Under the pieces are notes generated by a model. The model was given only the letters and a program-made list of their open reading frames with translations. It was not told the DNA's origin and searched no databases. From contig CAZFWT010000020.1 of the NCBI GenBank assembly GCA_964522635.1, forward strand, positions 1-25,471: a stretch of DNA of 25,471 nt, given 5' to 3'. Source of the stretch: JACGMN01 sp964522635 (GTDB taxonomy: Archaea; Halobacteriota; Syntropharchaeia; Alkanophagales; Methanospirareceae). Positions 7,338-15,239 of this stretch are shown here, piece after piece. Numbering within the stretch: the stretch's first letter is position 1; every line of letters starts with the position of its first letter. Position numbers and translations under genes: made by a program.

Positions 7338-7977
7338 ACCGCAGACCGTCTTCGGCGTGCGGCTGTACGCTGCCAGGGGATCAGTGTCAGGGCCGATGAG
7401 GCTCGTGATCGGCGGGCTCCACGGTGACGAAGGTCTGTTCACGGCACCCATTATCGAGCGATTGGTCACTGAGGAGCTCACTGCAGGCGAAGCGATACTG
7501 GTGCCGAGCCTCGTTGAGGGAGGCAGCTACATCGGCGTCCTCACTGAGGAGTATCATAAGAGCGCCGCGGGTCAGCTGCTGCTCAGGCTCATTCGCAGAT
7601 ACAACCCCCAGTTCTATTTTGAGCTCCATGCCTACGGTCAGCAGTCGTATGAGCGCTTAACCGATCCCGGGCGTGTAAAAAAGATCGGTGTGCCGCACTT
7701 CATCGAGCTGGGGAACGGGATCCTCATCGGCTCGATTGCGCCATTACTCCGCCGGCGATTCACAATCGAGGACTTCTGCATGACGATTGAGGTGCCGAAA
7801 TGGAAACGTGAAGAAGCGCAGATCAGCGAATCCGTGCTTGAATTGTTACGGATCGCGCTCGCGAGCCGCGATCGAGCCGCGTTGATGCACACGTATAGAA
7901 CGCGGTATCCGGCGCAGGTGAAGCAGGCGGAGGAGCTCTTCAACCGTTATTATCACCGTTTTTTAAAGCCATTTTGA
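7330..7977 (+). CDS. DUF2119 protein, M14-peptidase-like fold inferred
   Basis: A 215-residue protein of a family restricted to methanogens and relatives (DUF2119, COG4073 by memory). It opens with GPMRLVIGGLHGDEGLFTAPII, and GGLHGDEG, FELHAYG and MTIEVPKW are placed like the zinc-ligand and catalytic-glutamate blocks of succinylglutamate desuccinylase/carboxypeptidase-like enzymes. A metal-dependent amide hydrolase role is thus possible but unproven. The start is TTG at 7330 with GGAG 9 bases before it, inside the end of the Thg1 gene. No later ATG would keep the first conserved strand complete except one near 7396. Confidence 0.75.
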   Translation: MFEPQTVFGVRLYAARGSVSGPMRLVIGGLHGDEGLFTAPIIERLVTEELTAGEAILVPSLVEGGSYIGVLTEEYHKSAAGQLLLRLIRRYNPQFYFELHAYGQQSYERLTDPGRVKKIGVPHFIELGNGILIGSIAPLLRRRFTIEDFCMTIEVPKWKREEAQISESVLELLRIALASRDRAALMHTYRTRYPAQVKQAEELFNRYYHRFLKPF

Positions 7978-8058
7978 TTTGAGCACGCACGCACGTAAGT
8001 AAGAACCAGTGAGTGGCACAACTGCCCGCTCGTTCGGAAAACGATCGGTATGCGAAAT

Positions 8059-8068
8059 TGTTATATAG
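8059..8068 (+). promoter_or_regulatory. TATA box for the ABC1 kinase gene
   Basis: GTTATATAGC lies about 60 bp before the start at 8124, predicting a leader of about 30-35 bases. Confidence 0.45.
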
Positions 8069-8123
8069 CCGTTCCTTCTTAAGTTATTGAACGATAGAAT
8101 TACGGTGCTGAGGCGATAACCGC

Positions 8124-9758
8124 ATGTTCAGACTCACGAAACGCGTATTTGTGATCATCAGAGTGGTCTGGAAGTATCACCTGATCTCATCCCTGCTGGG
8201 CTTCTATCGGAGCTTTGCGAAGGGCGGCATACCCACCGAGCCTATCTGCGCACCTGCGGAGGGCTGGGAAGAGGAGGGCGAGCGAGTGAGATTGGCACTC
8301 ACCGAGCTCGGGCCCACGTTCATCAAGTTAGGCCAGTTGCTGAGCCAGCGGCCGGATATCGTGCCGCCACCGATTATTGTTGAGCTGCAGAAATTGCAAT
8401 CCGGCGTCGCTCCGCTACCCTTCGAGCAGATCAACCGTTCCATTACCTTCCCCTGTGAATGCGTTGACGAAAAAACCGGCGAGAAATATTCGACCTGCCG
8501 CCAGCTGGAGGACGTCTTTGAGAAGATAACTAAGGAGCCGCTCGCAAGTGGCTCGATCGCGCAGATTTACCGGGCGAAGTTGGAAGGGAACGAGGTAGTC
8601 TTAAAGGTACTTAAACCTGAGATCGAGCGTGTGATTGACGCGGACCTCAGGCTGCTCAGGTTGATGCTGCCGGTGGGTGCGCGGCTCCTCCGCGTGAAAG
8701 GCTTCGATCCCGAGCTCATCGTCGATGAGCTCTCGACCATGCTCAAGAATGAAATTGATATGCGACTCGAGGCACTGCATATCGAGCGGTTCCAACGGAA
8801 CTTCAAGGACTGGGAGAAGGTCGTGATCCCGCGCGTCTACTGGGAGTTCACTAATAACCGGGTCATCGTGATGGACTTCATCAAGGGGCCAACGGTGGGC
8901 TCGCGGCCACCGCTGAGCGATGAGCAAGCGCGGTATTACGCGAACCTGATCACGAAGGCGTTTCTGCAGATGGTCTACGTCGACGGATTTTTCCACGCTG
9001 ATCCGCACAGCGGTAACATCATCCTTCTTCCGGAGGACGGAAAGATCGCGTTCCTCGATTTCGGCGCCGTCGGCCGGCTGAGAGAGGAGGTGATGCTCGA
9101 TGCGCTCGAGGTCTTCTACGCCTTTTTCACGGGCGACGTGAGCAAGGCACTCAAAGGGTTTCTGCAGCTCGTCAATATAACAGAGAAGGACATCGATATC
9201 GATGCATTTTACGCAGATCTCGACGAGCTGATCGAGAAATTTCAAGCGGGCCGCTACGAGAAGGGGCAGGGCGACAACCTCGCGCGGCTCTCGCTCAAAT
9301 ATAAACTCCCGGCGCCCCGTGCTTTCGTCGTCCTGGAACGGGCGGTCTTGCTCATTGAGGGCGTCTGCAACAATTTGTATCGCTACTATGACATCAAGGA
9401 GGCCATTGCAGAGCAGTTCAGTGTCCAGGAGCTGCTGAAACAGGAGATCAAGCGCGGCATGAAACGGCTCAGCGACGCTTCAGTCAAGTTGGTCCGCAAC
9501 TTACCGGACATTATTGATCATTATAGTGAATACCGGCCGCAGAGTGCATCGGAGACGACTTTAGAGCGGCATGCATCATCGAACGCTCACTACGCACCGT
9601 ACGTCGTTGCGGGCATCATTGCTGGCATCGGTCTGCTCTTCCCACTCTGCTCCTCGCTCGGCGGCGTGAACGTCACACCGCAGGCAAATGCGTTCGTGCC
9701 GCTGGTCGCACTGGTGCTGGCGGCACTCGTTACGCTGTTTGCCAATTCGCGGCGATGA
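8124..9758 (+). CDS. UbiB/ABC1/ADCK-family atypical kinase
   Basis: A 544-residue membrane-associated protein-kinase-like ATPase. Family marks: KLGQ (K68-Q71) in FIKLGQLLSQRPDIVP, the alanine/glycine loop ASGSIAQIYRA (141-151), the ATP lysine K161 in VVLKVLKP, HADPHSGN (291-298) and LDFGAVG with D312. Two C-terminal membrane segments (about 492-510 and 520-540) anchor it. Bacterial and mitochondrial members support quinone synthesis; archaeal roles are unknown, possibly in isoprenoid lipid handling. Residues 106-126 carry an insertion with cysteines C111, C113 and C125 just before the A-rich loop, which is unlike the family pattern. It stands alone as a transcription unit, convergent with the antiporter. 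Confidence 0.9.
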   Translation: MFRLTKRVFVIIRVVWKYHLISSLLGFYRSFAKGGIPTEPICAPAEGWEEEGERVRLALTELGPTFIKLGQLLSQRPDIVPPPIIVELQKLQSGVAPLPFEQINRSITFPCECVDEKTGEKYSTCRQLEDVFEKITKEPLASGSIAQIYRAKLEGNEVVLKVLKPEIERVIDADLRLLRLMLPVGARLLRVKGFDPELIVDELSTMLKNEIDMRLEALHIERFQRNFKDWEKVVIPRVYWEFTNNRVIVMDFIKGPTVGSRPPLSDEQARYYANLITKAFLQMVYVDGFFHADPHSGNIILLPEDGKIAFLDFGAVGRLREEVMLDALEVFYAFFTGDVSKALKGFLQLVNITEKDIDIDAFYADLDELIEKFQAGRYEKGQGDNLARLSLKYKLPAPRAFVVLERAVLLIEGVCNNLYRYYDIKEAIAEQFSVQELLKQEIKRGMKRLSDASVKLVRNLPDIIDHYSEYRPQSASETTLERHASSNAHYAPYVVAGIIAGIGLLFPLCSSLGGVNVTPQANAFVPLVALVLAALVTLFANSRR

Positions 9759-9824
9759 ACTGATGGCCTGCCGGTCGCACCCAGCGTCGTTGTTGACACC
9801 GAATGTTATTACAACCAGAACGGA

Positions 9825-11660
9825 TCACCGCAAGATATTCGCCGCTTCCTGAACCGCGCCAGCCTTGCCGAGGATGGTCACGAGATCGCCATCCATGAGC
9901 TGGGTGTCGCCATGTGCGATCAGCGATTTGCCTTCTCGCCGTATCAGAGCGATCAGAGTATCCTCAGGCAGCAAAATATCTTTGATCGCCTTCCCGATGA
10001 TGCGCTTATTCGAGACCTCCACCTCGAGGATATCGCCTTCCTCCGTGACCTCGCACATGGTAAAGAGGTCAGGATGGCCAACCATACCATCGAGCATGAG
10101 CGCGGTTGCGGTAACGGGGCTAATGGAGCGAATCCCGAGGTCGCGAAAGGCCTGCAGGTTCTCCGTCTTATTCACCCGCGCGACCAGTTTCTCGTCGGTG
10201 AACCCGAACTTCGTCTTGGCGATCTGGCAGACCAGGAGATTGGTGTTGTCCTGATCCGTGGTGGCGACGAGGTACTTGGCGTGCTCGATTCCGGCCTTCT
10301 TGAGGACCGTCAGATCCTCCGCGTCGCCGTGCACCGCCGGTATCCCCAGCTCCATCGCCTTCTTAACGTTCGCTTCGTCATTATCGATGATCACAACGTT
10401 CTCGCACCGTTTGAGGAACCGTTCGGCGAGGGTTCGGCCAACGCTGCCGCCACCGATCAGCAGGATCTCCATAGGTATTACTCCTGTTTGTTCTGCGATA
10501 AATCTTGCGGCTATGCCCGTGGCGAGCACCGTGACGATGATCGTGATGAACATCAAGCCAAGGAGGCTGGTCGCCTCTGAAGTGAAGCCCAGAAGCTGCA
10601 ATCGCAGTGCGAAATAGACCGCCATCGAGGCCGGGACCACACCTCGCGGACCCATAGCGGCGATGAAGAGCTTCTCGCCACGGTTCAAATCTGCAGTGCG
10701 GGTGGATGCGAAGACTGCAAGGGGGCGGATAAGGAGCAGCAAGATGAACGCAAGGAGCAGCCCGCGGAGCCCGATAGCACGCACAGCGTCGAAATCGATG
10801 AAGGCCGAGAGGATAATGAAGATGACGGAGAGCAGGATGATCGAGAGATCCTCCTTGAAGCTCTTGATGGTCTCTTTATGCGGCACGTCGGCGGAGCCGA
10901 TGACGATCCCGAATATGGCGATGGCGAGCACGCCGGATTGCGTGCCAATGTTCTCCGCACCGACGAATGCGGCCAGGAGGATGGAGATGGTGAAGAGTCG
11001 GGCATACTGCTTGGTGAGGAGCGGCACCTTCCGGAGGATGAGAATGAGCAGAAACCCACTTGCCAGCCCGAAAAGGATACCGTCGAAGATCCGGAGCACG
11101 AGGAGTTGGAGGACTTTAATGCCGGTGAGCGAGGCGACGATCCACTCGAAGACCACTGCGGCAAGCACCACACTGACGCCGTCGTTCAAGACTGCCTCAG
11201 CCTGCAACGTATGGGCAACTCGCGTATTCACCGTGATCTGTCTGAGGATGGGCGTGATCACCGTAGGCCCGGTTGCGGCAATAAAGGCGCCGAAGAGCAG
11301 GGCGATCGCGAAGGGGATATCGAGAAGCATGTACGCGACAAGCGTGGTGAGTATTACCGTAATGGCCACACCGACCGTCACCAGCGAGAGAATGCTGCGC
11401 TGCATCTTGCGGACCTGCCGGAGATCAATGTCGAGCCCACCATCGAAGACGATGATAGCCACGGCAACTCCGACGAGCAGCTCGATCCCACTACCGAACC
11501 TGCCGGGCTCCACCAGGCCGGTCACTTCCGGGCCCAGGATAATCCCCGCCGCCAGTAAGAAGACGATACTCGGGATTTTTACTACGCGGCCGAGCATGTG
11601 TGCGAAGATGCCAATGATCATGACGGCCACGAGCGCGGTCAACACGTAGATGGTGCTCAT
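9825..11660 (-). CDS. CPA-family Na+(K+)/H+ antiporter with TrkA-N and TrkA-C domains
   Basis: A 611-residue protein. Residues 1-385 hold about 12 membrane segments with the antiporter blocks FDGGLDIDL, FGAFIAATGPTVITPIL and EAVLNDGVSVVLA, the last carrying the ND pair of electroneutral CPA1 exchangers. Residues from about 395 form a Rossmann TrkA-N (RCK) domain starting MEILLIGGGSVGRTLAERF with the nucleotide acid in VVIIDND and HGDAEDLTVL, and the last 90 residues form TrkA-C. It should exchange cytosolic Na+ or K+ for H+ under NAD(H) or nucleotide control. GGGGAG lies 8 bases upstream of its start. A 6-bp inverted repeat sits just upstream. Confidence 0.9.
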   Translation of the reverse strand: MSTIYVLTALVAVMIIGIFAHMLGRVVKIPSIVFLLAAGIILGPEVTGLVEPGRFGSGIELLVGVAVAIIVFDGGLDIDLRQVRKMQRSILSLVTVGVAITVILTTLVAYMLLDIPFAIALLFGAFIAATGPTVITPILRQITVNTRVAHTLQAEAVLNDGVSVVLAAVVFEWIVASLTGIKVLQLLVLRIFDGILFGLASGFLLILILRKVPLLTKQYARLFTISILLAAFVGAENIGTQSGVLAIAIFGIVIGSADVPHKETIKSFKEDLSIILLSVIFIILSAFIDFDAVRAIGLRGLLLAFILLLLIRPLAVFASTRTADLNRGEKLFIAAMGPRGVVPASMAVYFALRLQLLGFTSEATSLLGLMFITIIVTVLATGIAARFIAEQTGVIPMEILLIGGGSVGRTLAERFLKRCENVVIIDNDEANVKKAMELGIPAVHGDAEDLTVLKKAGIEHAKYLVATTDQDNTNLLVCQIAKTKFGFTDEKLVARVNKTENLQAFRDLGIRSISPVTATALMLDGMVGHPDLFTMCEVTEEGDILEVEVSNKRIIGKAIKDILLPEDTLIALIRREGKSLIAHGDTQLMDGDLVTILGKAGAVQEAANILR

Positions 11661-11675
11661 GCGAGTTTCTCCCCA

Positions 11676-11692
11676 GAAATTGGAGTAATTTC
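11676..11692. promoter_or_regulatory. Inverted repeat upstream of the antiporter
   Basis: GAAATT-ggagt-AATTTC is a perfect 6-bp inverted repeat starting 16 bp upstream of the antiporter start. Its position near the expected transcription start suits an operator, but it is short enough to be chance. Confidence 0.3.
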
Positions 11693-11962
11693 GTTAGTGC
11701 GAATCTGCATTCTATCTATTCGCGCCCTGCGGTTAAAGAACTTCCGGCGAACCGAGAGATGGGCGATGTTCCCAGCGCCTGAGTCCGCTGTGAAGGGGGG
11801 ACGAGCGGAAGCAGTAGTGGCGGTCGGTTGGAACGCCTGAGCGAACTGTTATTTAAGGTGCGGAAGAATGGTAAGGTATTAAGTCCATGATAGAGAGCTC
11901 TGAAGGGCTTCGCATAGCTGAGTAACTATACAACAAACAGTTAATCGCTGAGCTGCGTAACC
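11693..11962. other. Intergenic region between divergent genes
   Basis: No coding remnant is apparent. It contains TATA-like blocks TTATTTAA near 11849 and CTATACAA near 11926 that may serve the membrane protein at 11963, and G-rich purine tracts near 11800. Confidence 0.4.
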
Positions 11963-12505
11963 ATGTTTCTCTTCGGACACCTGGGGATCACGCTGGGGAT
12001 CGCCGTGCTACTCTTCCGCGTGCTGAAGATCGAGCCGGATCGGCAGCTTTATGGCGCGATACTCATAGGCGCGATCCTTCCGGATTTGATTGATAAGCCG
12101 ATCGGAGAGATCCTGCTAGCGGACTCGCTCTCGAACGGCCGGCTCATTGCGCACACACTCCTCTTCGCCGTTATACTCATACTCATCGGCCTGTGCGTAT
12201 ACAACCGGAATGGTGAGCTCTGGGGGTTACTGCTCGGCGGTGCTGCGCTGCTACATCTCTGCGAGGATCAGATGTGGCTCATCCCTGAGACGCTCTTGTA
12301 TCCGCTCTTCGGGTTTGCATTCCCGCAGGGCTTTGTGGAGCCGCACTGGTGGGAGTATTTCATCGCTGCATTCTTCCGCACCTATTCGCTTGCGCCCGAT
12401 GCGGCATTTGCACTGTATTCCGAGCTGATCGGGATGACCATTCTGGCACTCTTCGCGGGACAGCAGCTCACCCTCAACCATCGGAATGCTCACGAAGCCG
12501 GGTAG
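11963..12505 (+). CDS. DUF457/YdjM-like membrane-bound metal-dependent hydrolase
   Basis: A 180-residue membrane protein opening MFLFGHLGITLGIAV with a histidine at residue 6, followed by IGAILPDLIDKPIG and RLIAHTLLFAV, the histidine/aspartate pattern of the YdjM (DUF457) family of presumed metal-dependent membrane hydrolases. HLCEDQMW adds a later histidine-acid pair. About four membrane segments. The end (QQLTLNHRNAHEAG) is hydrophilic. Biochemical role is unknown for the family. It is followed after 58 bp by a large anchored protein, possibly the same transcript. Confidence 0.75.
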   Translation: MFLFGHLGITLGIAVLLFRVLKIEPDRQLYGAILIGAILPDLIDKPIGEILLADSLSNGRLIAHTLLFAVILILIGLCVYNRNGELWGLLLGGAALLHLCEDQMWLIPETLLYPLFGFAFPQGFVEPHWWEYFIAAFFRTYSLAPDAAFALYSELIGMTILALFAGQQLTLNHRNAHEAG

Positions 12506-12563
12506 GTAATATGGTGCTCTATTGTGCCCGTCCTGGGTTTCGCACCGTTTGGAACATGACTGA

Positions 12564-13742
12564 ATGGATGACTGGATCATGCACCTGAGAGCTACTGGTA
12601 GCTGGAAGAGCCCACGCAGGCTCGCACTGATTGCAGGCGGAGTGGCGCTCCTCGCGCTTGGCGTATGGTTCAGCGCTCCTGCACCGGGAGGTGATATTCT
12701 TGTGCTCGATGCAGCCGCCATGACCGTGGTGCTTGATGAACTCCCGGCAACGGAAGAGGCTGCAATTGCTTGCGCGGAAGAGGAGATCAGTAACGTTACG
12801 GGCGTGCCAGCAAAAGAAGTGGACCGGTATTTCACGCTGCTCAACAGCTCGCGCACGCGGTACCAGTGGCAGCTCGTGTACAATGTCTCAAACAATCCTG
12901 ACCTCGCGGTTTTACTTACGCTCAGGATCATGCCGGACGAAGGGTTCGCCATTGCGGACGAGTACCTCAAAGACCTGCTTGGATCTGACTATTTCTTGAC
13001 GCATTTCACGCCTGAGCGATTCGATGGCACGACGAACACCGTGTATTATTCCGTCGTATATTCACTGCCAGGAGATGAGCTCGTATTGCCGATGTGGGTA
13101 CGATTGAGCTACGAGCGAACTGTGACCTGCCGCCTGACCGCGCCGCAGGAGATCGCCATAACGCGAACACGGGCCGAGGAGCTCGCACAGCAGCAGGGCG
13201 TGCCTGATCCGGTCTCGAGCTCTCCGGACCTTAAGAACGGCATTATCTGCTGGCGCGTCGTCTGGCAGCATACCCCGACCGAAGAGGATTATGAACTGCA
13301 GCGGCTCTATGGCGTGGAGATCCACGCTACGACGGGTGAAGTATTGACGACGCTCCGGTACGTACGGCCGACGCCGGCATCGTCGGCATCGCCCGCACCG
13401 ATTCAGGTCGCGCAGATCATTGCGCTGCTCGCGGAGCTGGGTGTGACGGGATTAGAAGACGGGGCGAGCTTCGAAGTGCGCGTCTTTAACGGCTCCGACG
13501 AGGTGTTCGCGGTAACCAAGAGCTTTGGCCGGCTCGTGGTGCAGCAGGGCGCGAATGCCCACGCGGACATCACGCTCTGGCTCGACCGCGAGCTGATCGT
13601 GCATGCGCTGCAGGCTGATGATGCGCTCGCATATCTGCAGGAGCACGCCAGTAGTGGAAACGTGCGGGTGGAGTTGCACGAGAACGCGGTGGTCCTGCAG
13701 AAGAAGGGGTATATGCAGTTGTATGAGCGGTTGAAGGGGTAG
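12564..13742 (+). CDS. Membrane-anchored extracytoplasmic protein with PepSY-like repeats and SCP2-like C-terminus
   Basis: A 392-residue protein. After RRLALIAGGVALLALGVWF (residues 18-37), a signal anchor, the rest should be outside the cell. Residues about 65-135 (EEEISNVTG, then YQWQLVYNV) and 200-270 (RAEELAQQQGV, CWRVVWQ, VEIHATTGEVL) each follow the PepSY/YpeB pattern of a helix, a W-x-V strand and a D/H-x-x-x-G-E-V turn. The last 100 residues end in ADITLWLDRELIVHALQ and YLQEHASSGNVRVELH, which resembles an SCP2 lipid-binding fold. All domain readings are tentative. A truncated copy of the 3' end of this gene lies at 15061-15152. An internal ATG at 12579 is an alternative start. Confidence 0.7.
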   Translation: MDDWIMHLRATGSWKSPRRLALIAGGVALLALGVWFSAPAPGGDILVLDAAAMTVVLDELPATEEAAIACAEEEISNVTGVPAKEVDRYFTLLNSSRTRYQWQLVYNVSNNPDLAVLLTLRIMPDEGFAIADEYLKDLLGSDYFLTHFTPERFDGTTNTVYYSVVYSLPGDELVLPMWVRLSYERTVTCRLTAPQEIAITRTRAEELAQQQGVPDPVSSSPDLKNGIICWRVVWQHTPTEEDYELQRLYGVEIHATTGEVLTTLRYVRPTPASSASPAPIQVAQIIALLAELGVTGLEDGASFEVRVFNGSDEVFAVTKSFGRLVVQQGANAHADITLWLDRELIVHALQADDALAYLQEHASSGNVRVELHENAVVLQKKGYMQLYERLKG

Positions 13743-13779
13743 AGGGTGTGTATGCGCGCGCTATCTACGCTTCTTCACG

Positions 13780-13794
13780 AGTATATATAAATAA
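13780..13794 (+). promoter_or_regulatory. Strong TATA element without a downstream gene
   Basis: AGTATATATAAATAA is among the best TATA-like blocks in the window and lies 40 bp after the 12564-13742 gene. On the plus strand the nearest frame is 13 codons long. It may drive a non-coding RNA or be left over from a lost gene. Confidence 0.4.
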
Positions 13795-13888
13795 GATTGG
13801 CGATGGATTCATCCCACAACGTAATAACCGCATCTGCACTGTAGTTGCTCGTCACCATGGGATGAACGAACTAACGAGTCTTTGAACT

Positions 13889-13927
13889 TCACTGCCAGGC
13901 ACCGGTATCAACGAATAGGTAAGGCAC
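13889..13927 (-). pseudogene. Start fragment of a PIN-domain toxin (possible)
   Basis: GTG followed by PYLFVDTGAWQ and a stop. The FVDTGAW block matches the opening strand of VapC-type PIN nucleases, including its first catalytic aspartate, and a Shine-Dalgarno-like GAGGG sits upstream. Only 12 residues remain, so it may be coincidence. Confidence 0.25.
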
Positions 13928-14223
13928 GTGTTATCCCTCAAAGAGATAATGGTCATGTCCTCCTTTCGTCCTCTACGTAGGTGATTATACTTGTCTGTGG
14001 CAGGGCAGCCAAGCTCATGCCCAGGCGTTTGCACCAGTTCTACAGATCCCGGCAAGAAAGCTCTACCAGAGCCTACTTCATGCCCCCCCCTCAAGATCGC
14101 TGATTCGATGAGGACAAGCCGTTACCGCAGAAGATCATCGCCTGGTAATGTTGTACGTTCCAGGTCATGTTATCTCATGCTTGAACCCCAGGGAGGCCGA
14201 TGAAATTCAGGCCTGGAAAAGGA

Positions 14224-14568
14224 TCAGAGTTCAACCGCTTCTTCGAGCACTGCTGCGATGAAGGGGTTTTTGTCACGCACCAGCTGCTCGAACTCCGCCG
14301 GGGTATAGCAGAGCGGCTCGATGGGCAATTCGGTCAGCTCGAGGACCGCGCCGATTCGTTTGTGGAACCGCTCAGTGAACTCGCCCACGATCAAGAGATC
14401 AATATCGCTACCCTCGTTCAACTCGTGCCGTGTATAGGAGCCGAAGGCGAGTATCTTGCTCGCCCGGTAGTGCGTTCGCAGCTGCTGTGCTAGTGCCCGT
14501 AGCTCGGCGTCTAGCTCTCGATACAGCTCTTCACCTCGGCTAAGATCAAGCCGGCACAACTGATGCAT
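14224..14568 (-). CDS. MNT-type nucleotidyltransferase antitoxin (HEPN partner)
   Basis: A 114-residue minimal nucleotidyltransferase with motif GS-x10-D-x-D: G43, S44, D55 and D57 within FGSYTRHELNEGSDIDLLIV. In HEPN-MNT systems the MNT protein transfers AMP to the HEPN toxin and silences it. Its frame overlaps the end of the HEPN gene by 58 bp with the ATG at 14568; later starts are only rare codons, so the long overlap seems genuine. Gene order toxin then antitoxin. All key residues are present. Confidence 0.85.
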   Translation of the reverse strand: MHQLCRLDLSRGEELYRELDAELRALAQQLRTHYRASKILAFGSYTRHELNEGSDIDLLIVGEFTERFHKRIGAVLELTELPIEPLCYTPAEFEQLVRDKNPFIAAVLEEAVEL

Positions 14569-14918
14569 TCGTCCGCATCCTCCTGTTCATAGTATTCGCC
14601 TGGCACCAGGTCTCCTGCGATACCGTTGGGATAGCGCGAGGATATGTAAACGCCGTCCAGGACTTTTGCCTGCCTCGTTAATCGCATAAATGCACGGTCA
14701 CTGCGTCCAACATCCTTGACCAATTCGAAGATCGAGTGCGTTAAGACCTTGCGATAGCCGTGCAGGTAGAGCAGAGCTTTCAAGGCCTTTTCCGCACTCT
14801 GCTGCGATTGAAAACATGCCCACTCATAATCACCCGATTCCAAGCTATTACGCGCGCTGCTCAAATCCTTCTCCGCCTGCTTGAGCCAGCGCAATGCTTC
14901 ATGCTGATTACCGCTCAT
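14511..14918 (-). CDS. HEPN-domain RNase toxin
   Basis: A 135-residue helical protein with the HEPN active-site motif R-x4-H as RKVLTH (R56-H61). The opening QHEALRWLKQAEKDLSSAR and the helix ACFQSQQSAEKALKALLYLHG are typical of the family, and RYPN follows near residue 95. HEPN toxins of this type cut RNA, often tRNA. It is paired with the MNT protein encoded just downstream. A TATA-like ATTTAATAA on the minus strand lies about 45 bp upstream of its start. The pair is bracketed by direct repeats at 13632-13735 and 15061-15152. Confidence 0.85.
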   Translation of the reverse strand: MSGNQHEALRWLKQAEKDLSSARNSLESGDYEWACFQSQQSAEKALKALLYLHGYRKVLTHSIFELVKDVGRSDRAFMRLTRQAKVLDGVYISSRYPNGIAGDLVPGEYYEQEDADECISCAGLILAEVKSCIES

Positions 14919-15060
14919 ACGTACAAGAACCCCTTAATTCGTTCATCGGAGCCGGATTATTAAATAGTTAGCTATCTCATTCATCGTTTCGTTAGTTACA
15001 CCGTACAGATGAGATGAAGGGGCTGGAAGGATCGGAAGTGCCTCTGGCCTGTCGCTTACT

Positions 15061-15152
15061 TATCTGCGGGAGCACGCCGATGGCGGGAGCGTGCGGGTGG
15101 AGCTGCGTGATCTTGCAGAAGAAGGTGGTATACGGGGTTGTATGAGCGATTG
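15061..15152 (+). pseudogene. Truncated copy of the 3' end of the 12564-13742 gene
   Basis: Aligns with 13632-13735 in the same orientation (start TATCTGC, shared block GTGCGGGTGGAG, end TTGTATGAGCG) with substitutions, an 11-base deletion and a one-base insertion that break the frame. Nothing clear of the rest of the gene is found upstream. It is a remnant of a second copy, or of a recombination that brought in the HEPN-MNT pair. Confidence 0.75.
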
Positions 15153-15207
15153 CAGCCCGGAAATGCGCGCGGGTACTGGGATGCAGAGCATGAGCAGAAG
15201 ATAGCAA

Positions 15208-15219
15208 GCTTTAAATGCT
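15208..15219 (+). promoter_or_regulatory. BRE/TATA element of the lamin-tail gene
   Basis: GCAAGCTTTAAATGC is centred 27 bp before the start at 15240, giving a leaderless transcript. The core GCAAGCTTTA recurs at 16117 and, on the minus strand, at 17793. Confidence 0.55.
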
Positions 15220-15239
15220 TAAGGTTATATTATTCGCTC

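Larger units (their letters stand above)
13743..14223. other. Gene-poor interval with an orphan promoter and decayed coding traces
   Basis: A strong TATA box lies at 13780-13794 but no reasonable plus-strand gene follows. The minus strand shows short coding-like traces: a frame around 14000-14110 reading LPGSVELVQTPGHELG, like the TPGH motif of metallo-beta-lactamase folds but interrupted upstream by TAA, and a GTG frame at 13889-13927 reading PYLFVDTGAW like the start of a PIN toxin, with GAGGG seven bases upstream and a stop after 12 codons. A run of eight C lies at 14083-14090. The interval looks like a graveyard of small accessory genes. Confidence 0.45.

Noticed and set aside
9912..11649. 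Long open frames on the plus strand opposite the antiporter
   Set aside because: They are out-of-frame or antisense reflections of a GC-rich gene with clear family motifs; their products are rich in R, S and P and show no domain.
13800..14200. RNase P RNA or another large structured RNA
   Set aside because: No conserved RNase P RNA blocks or long pairing regions were found, and the sequence is not GC-rich enough for a stable RNA of this group.
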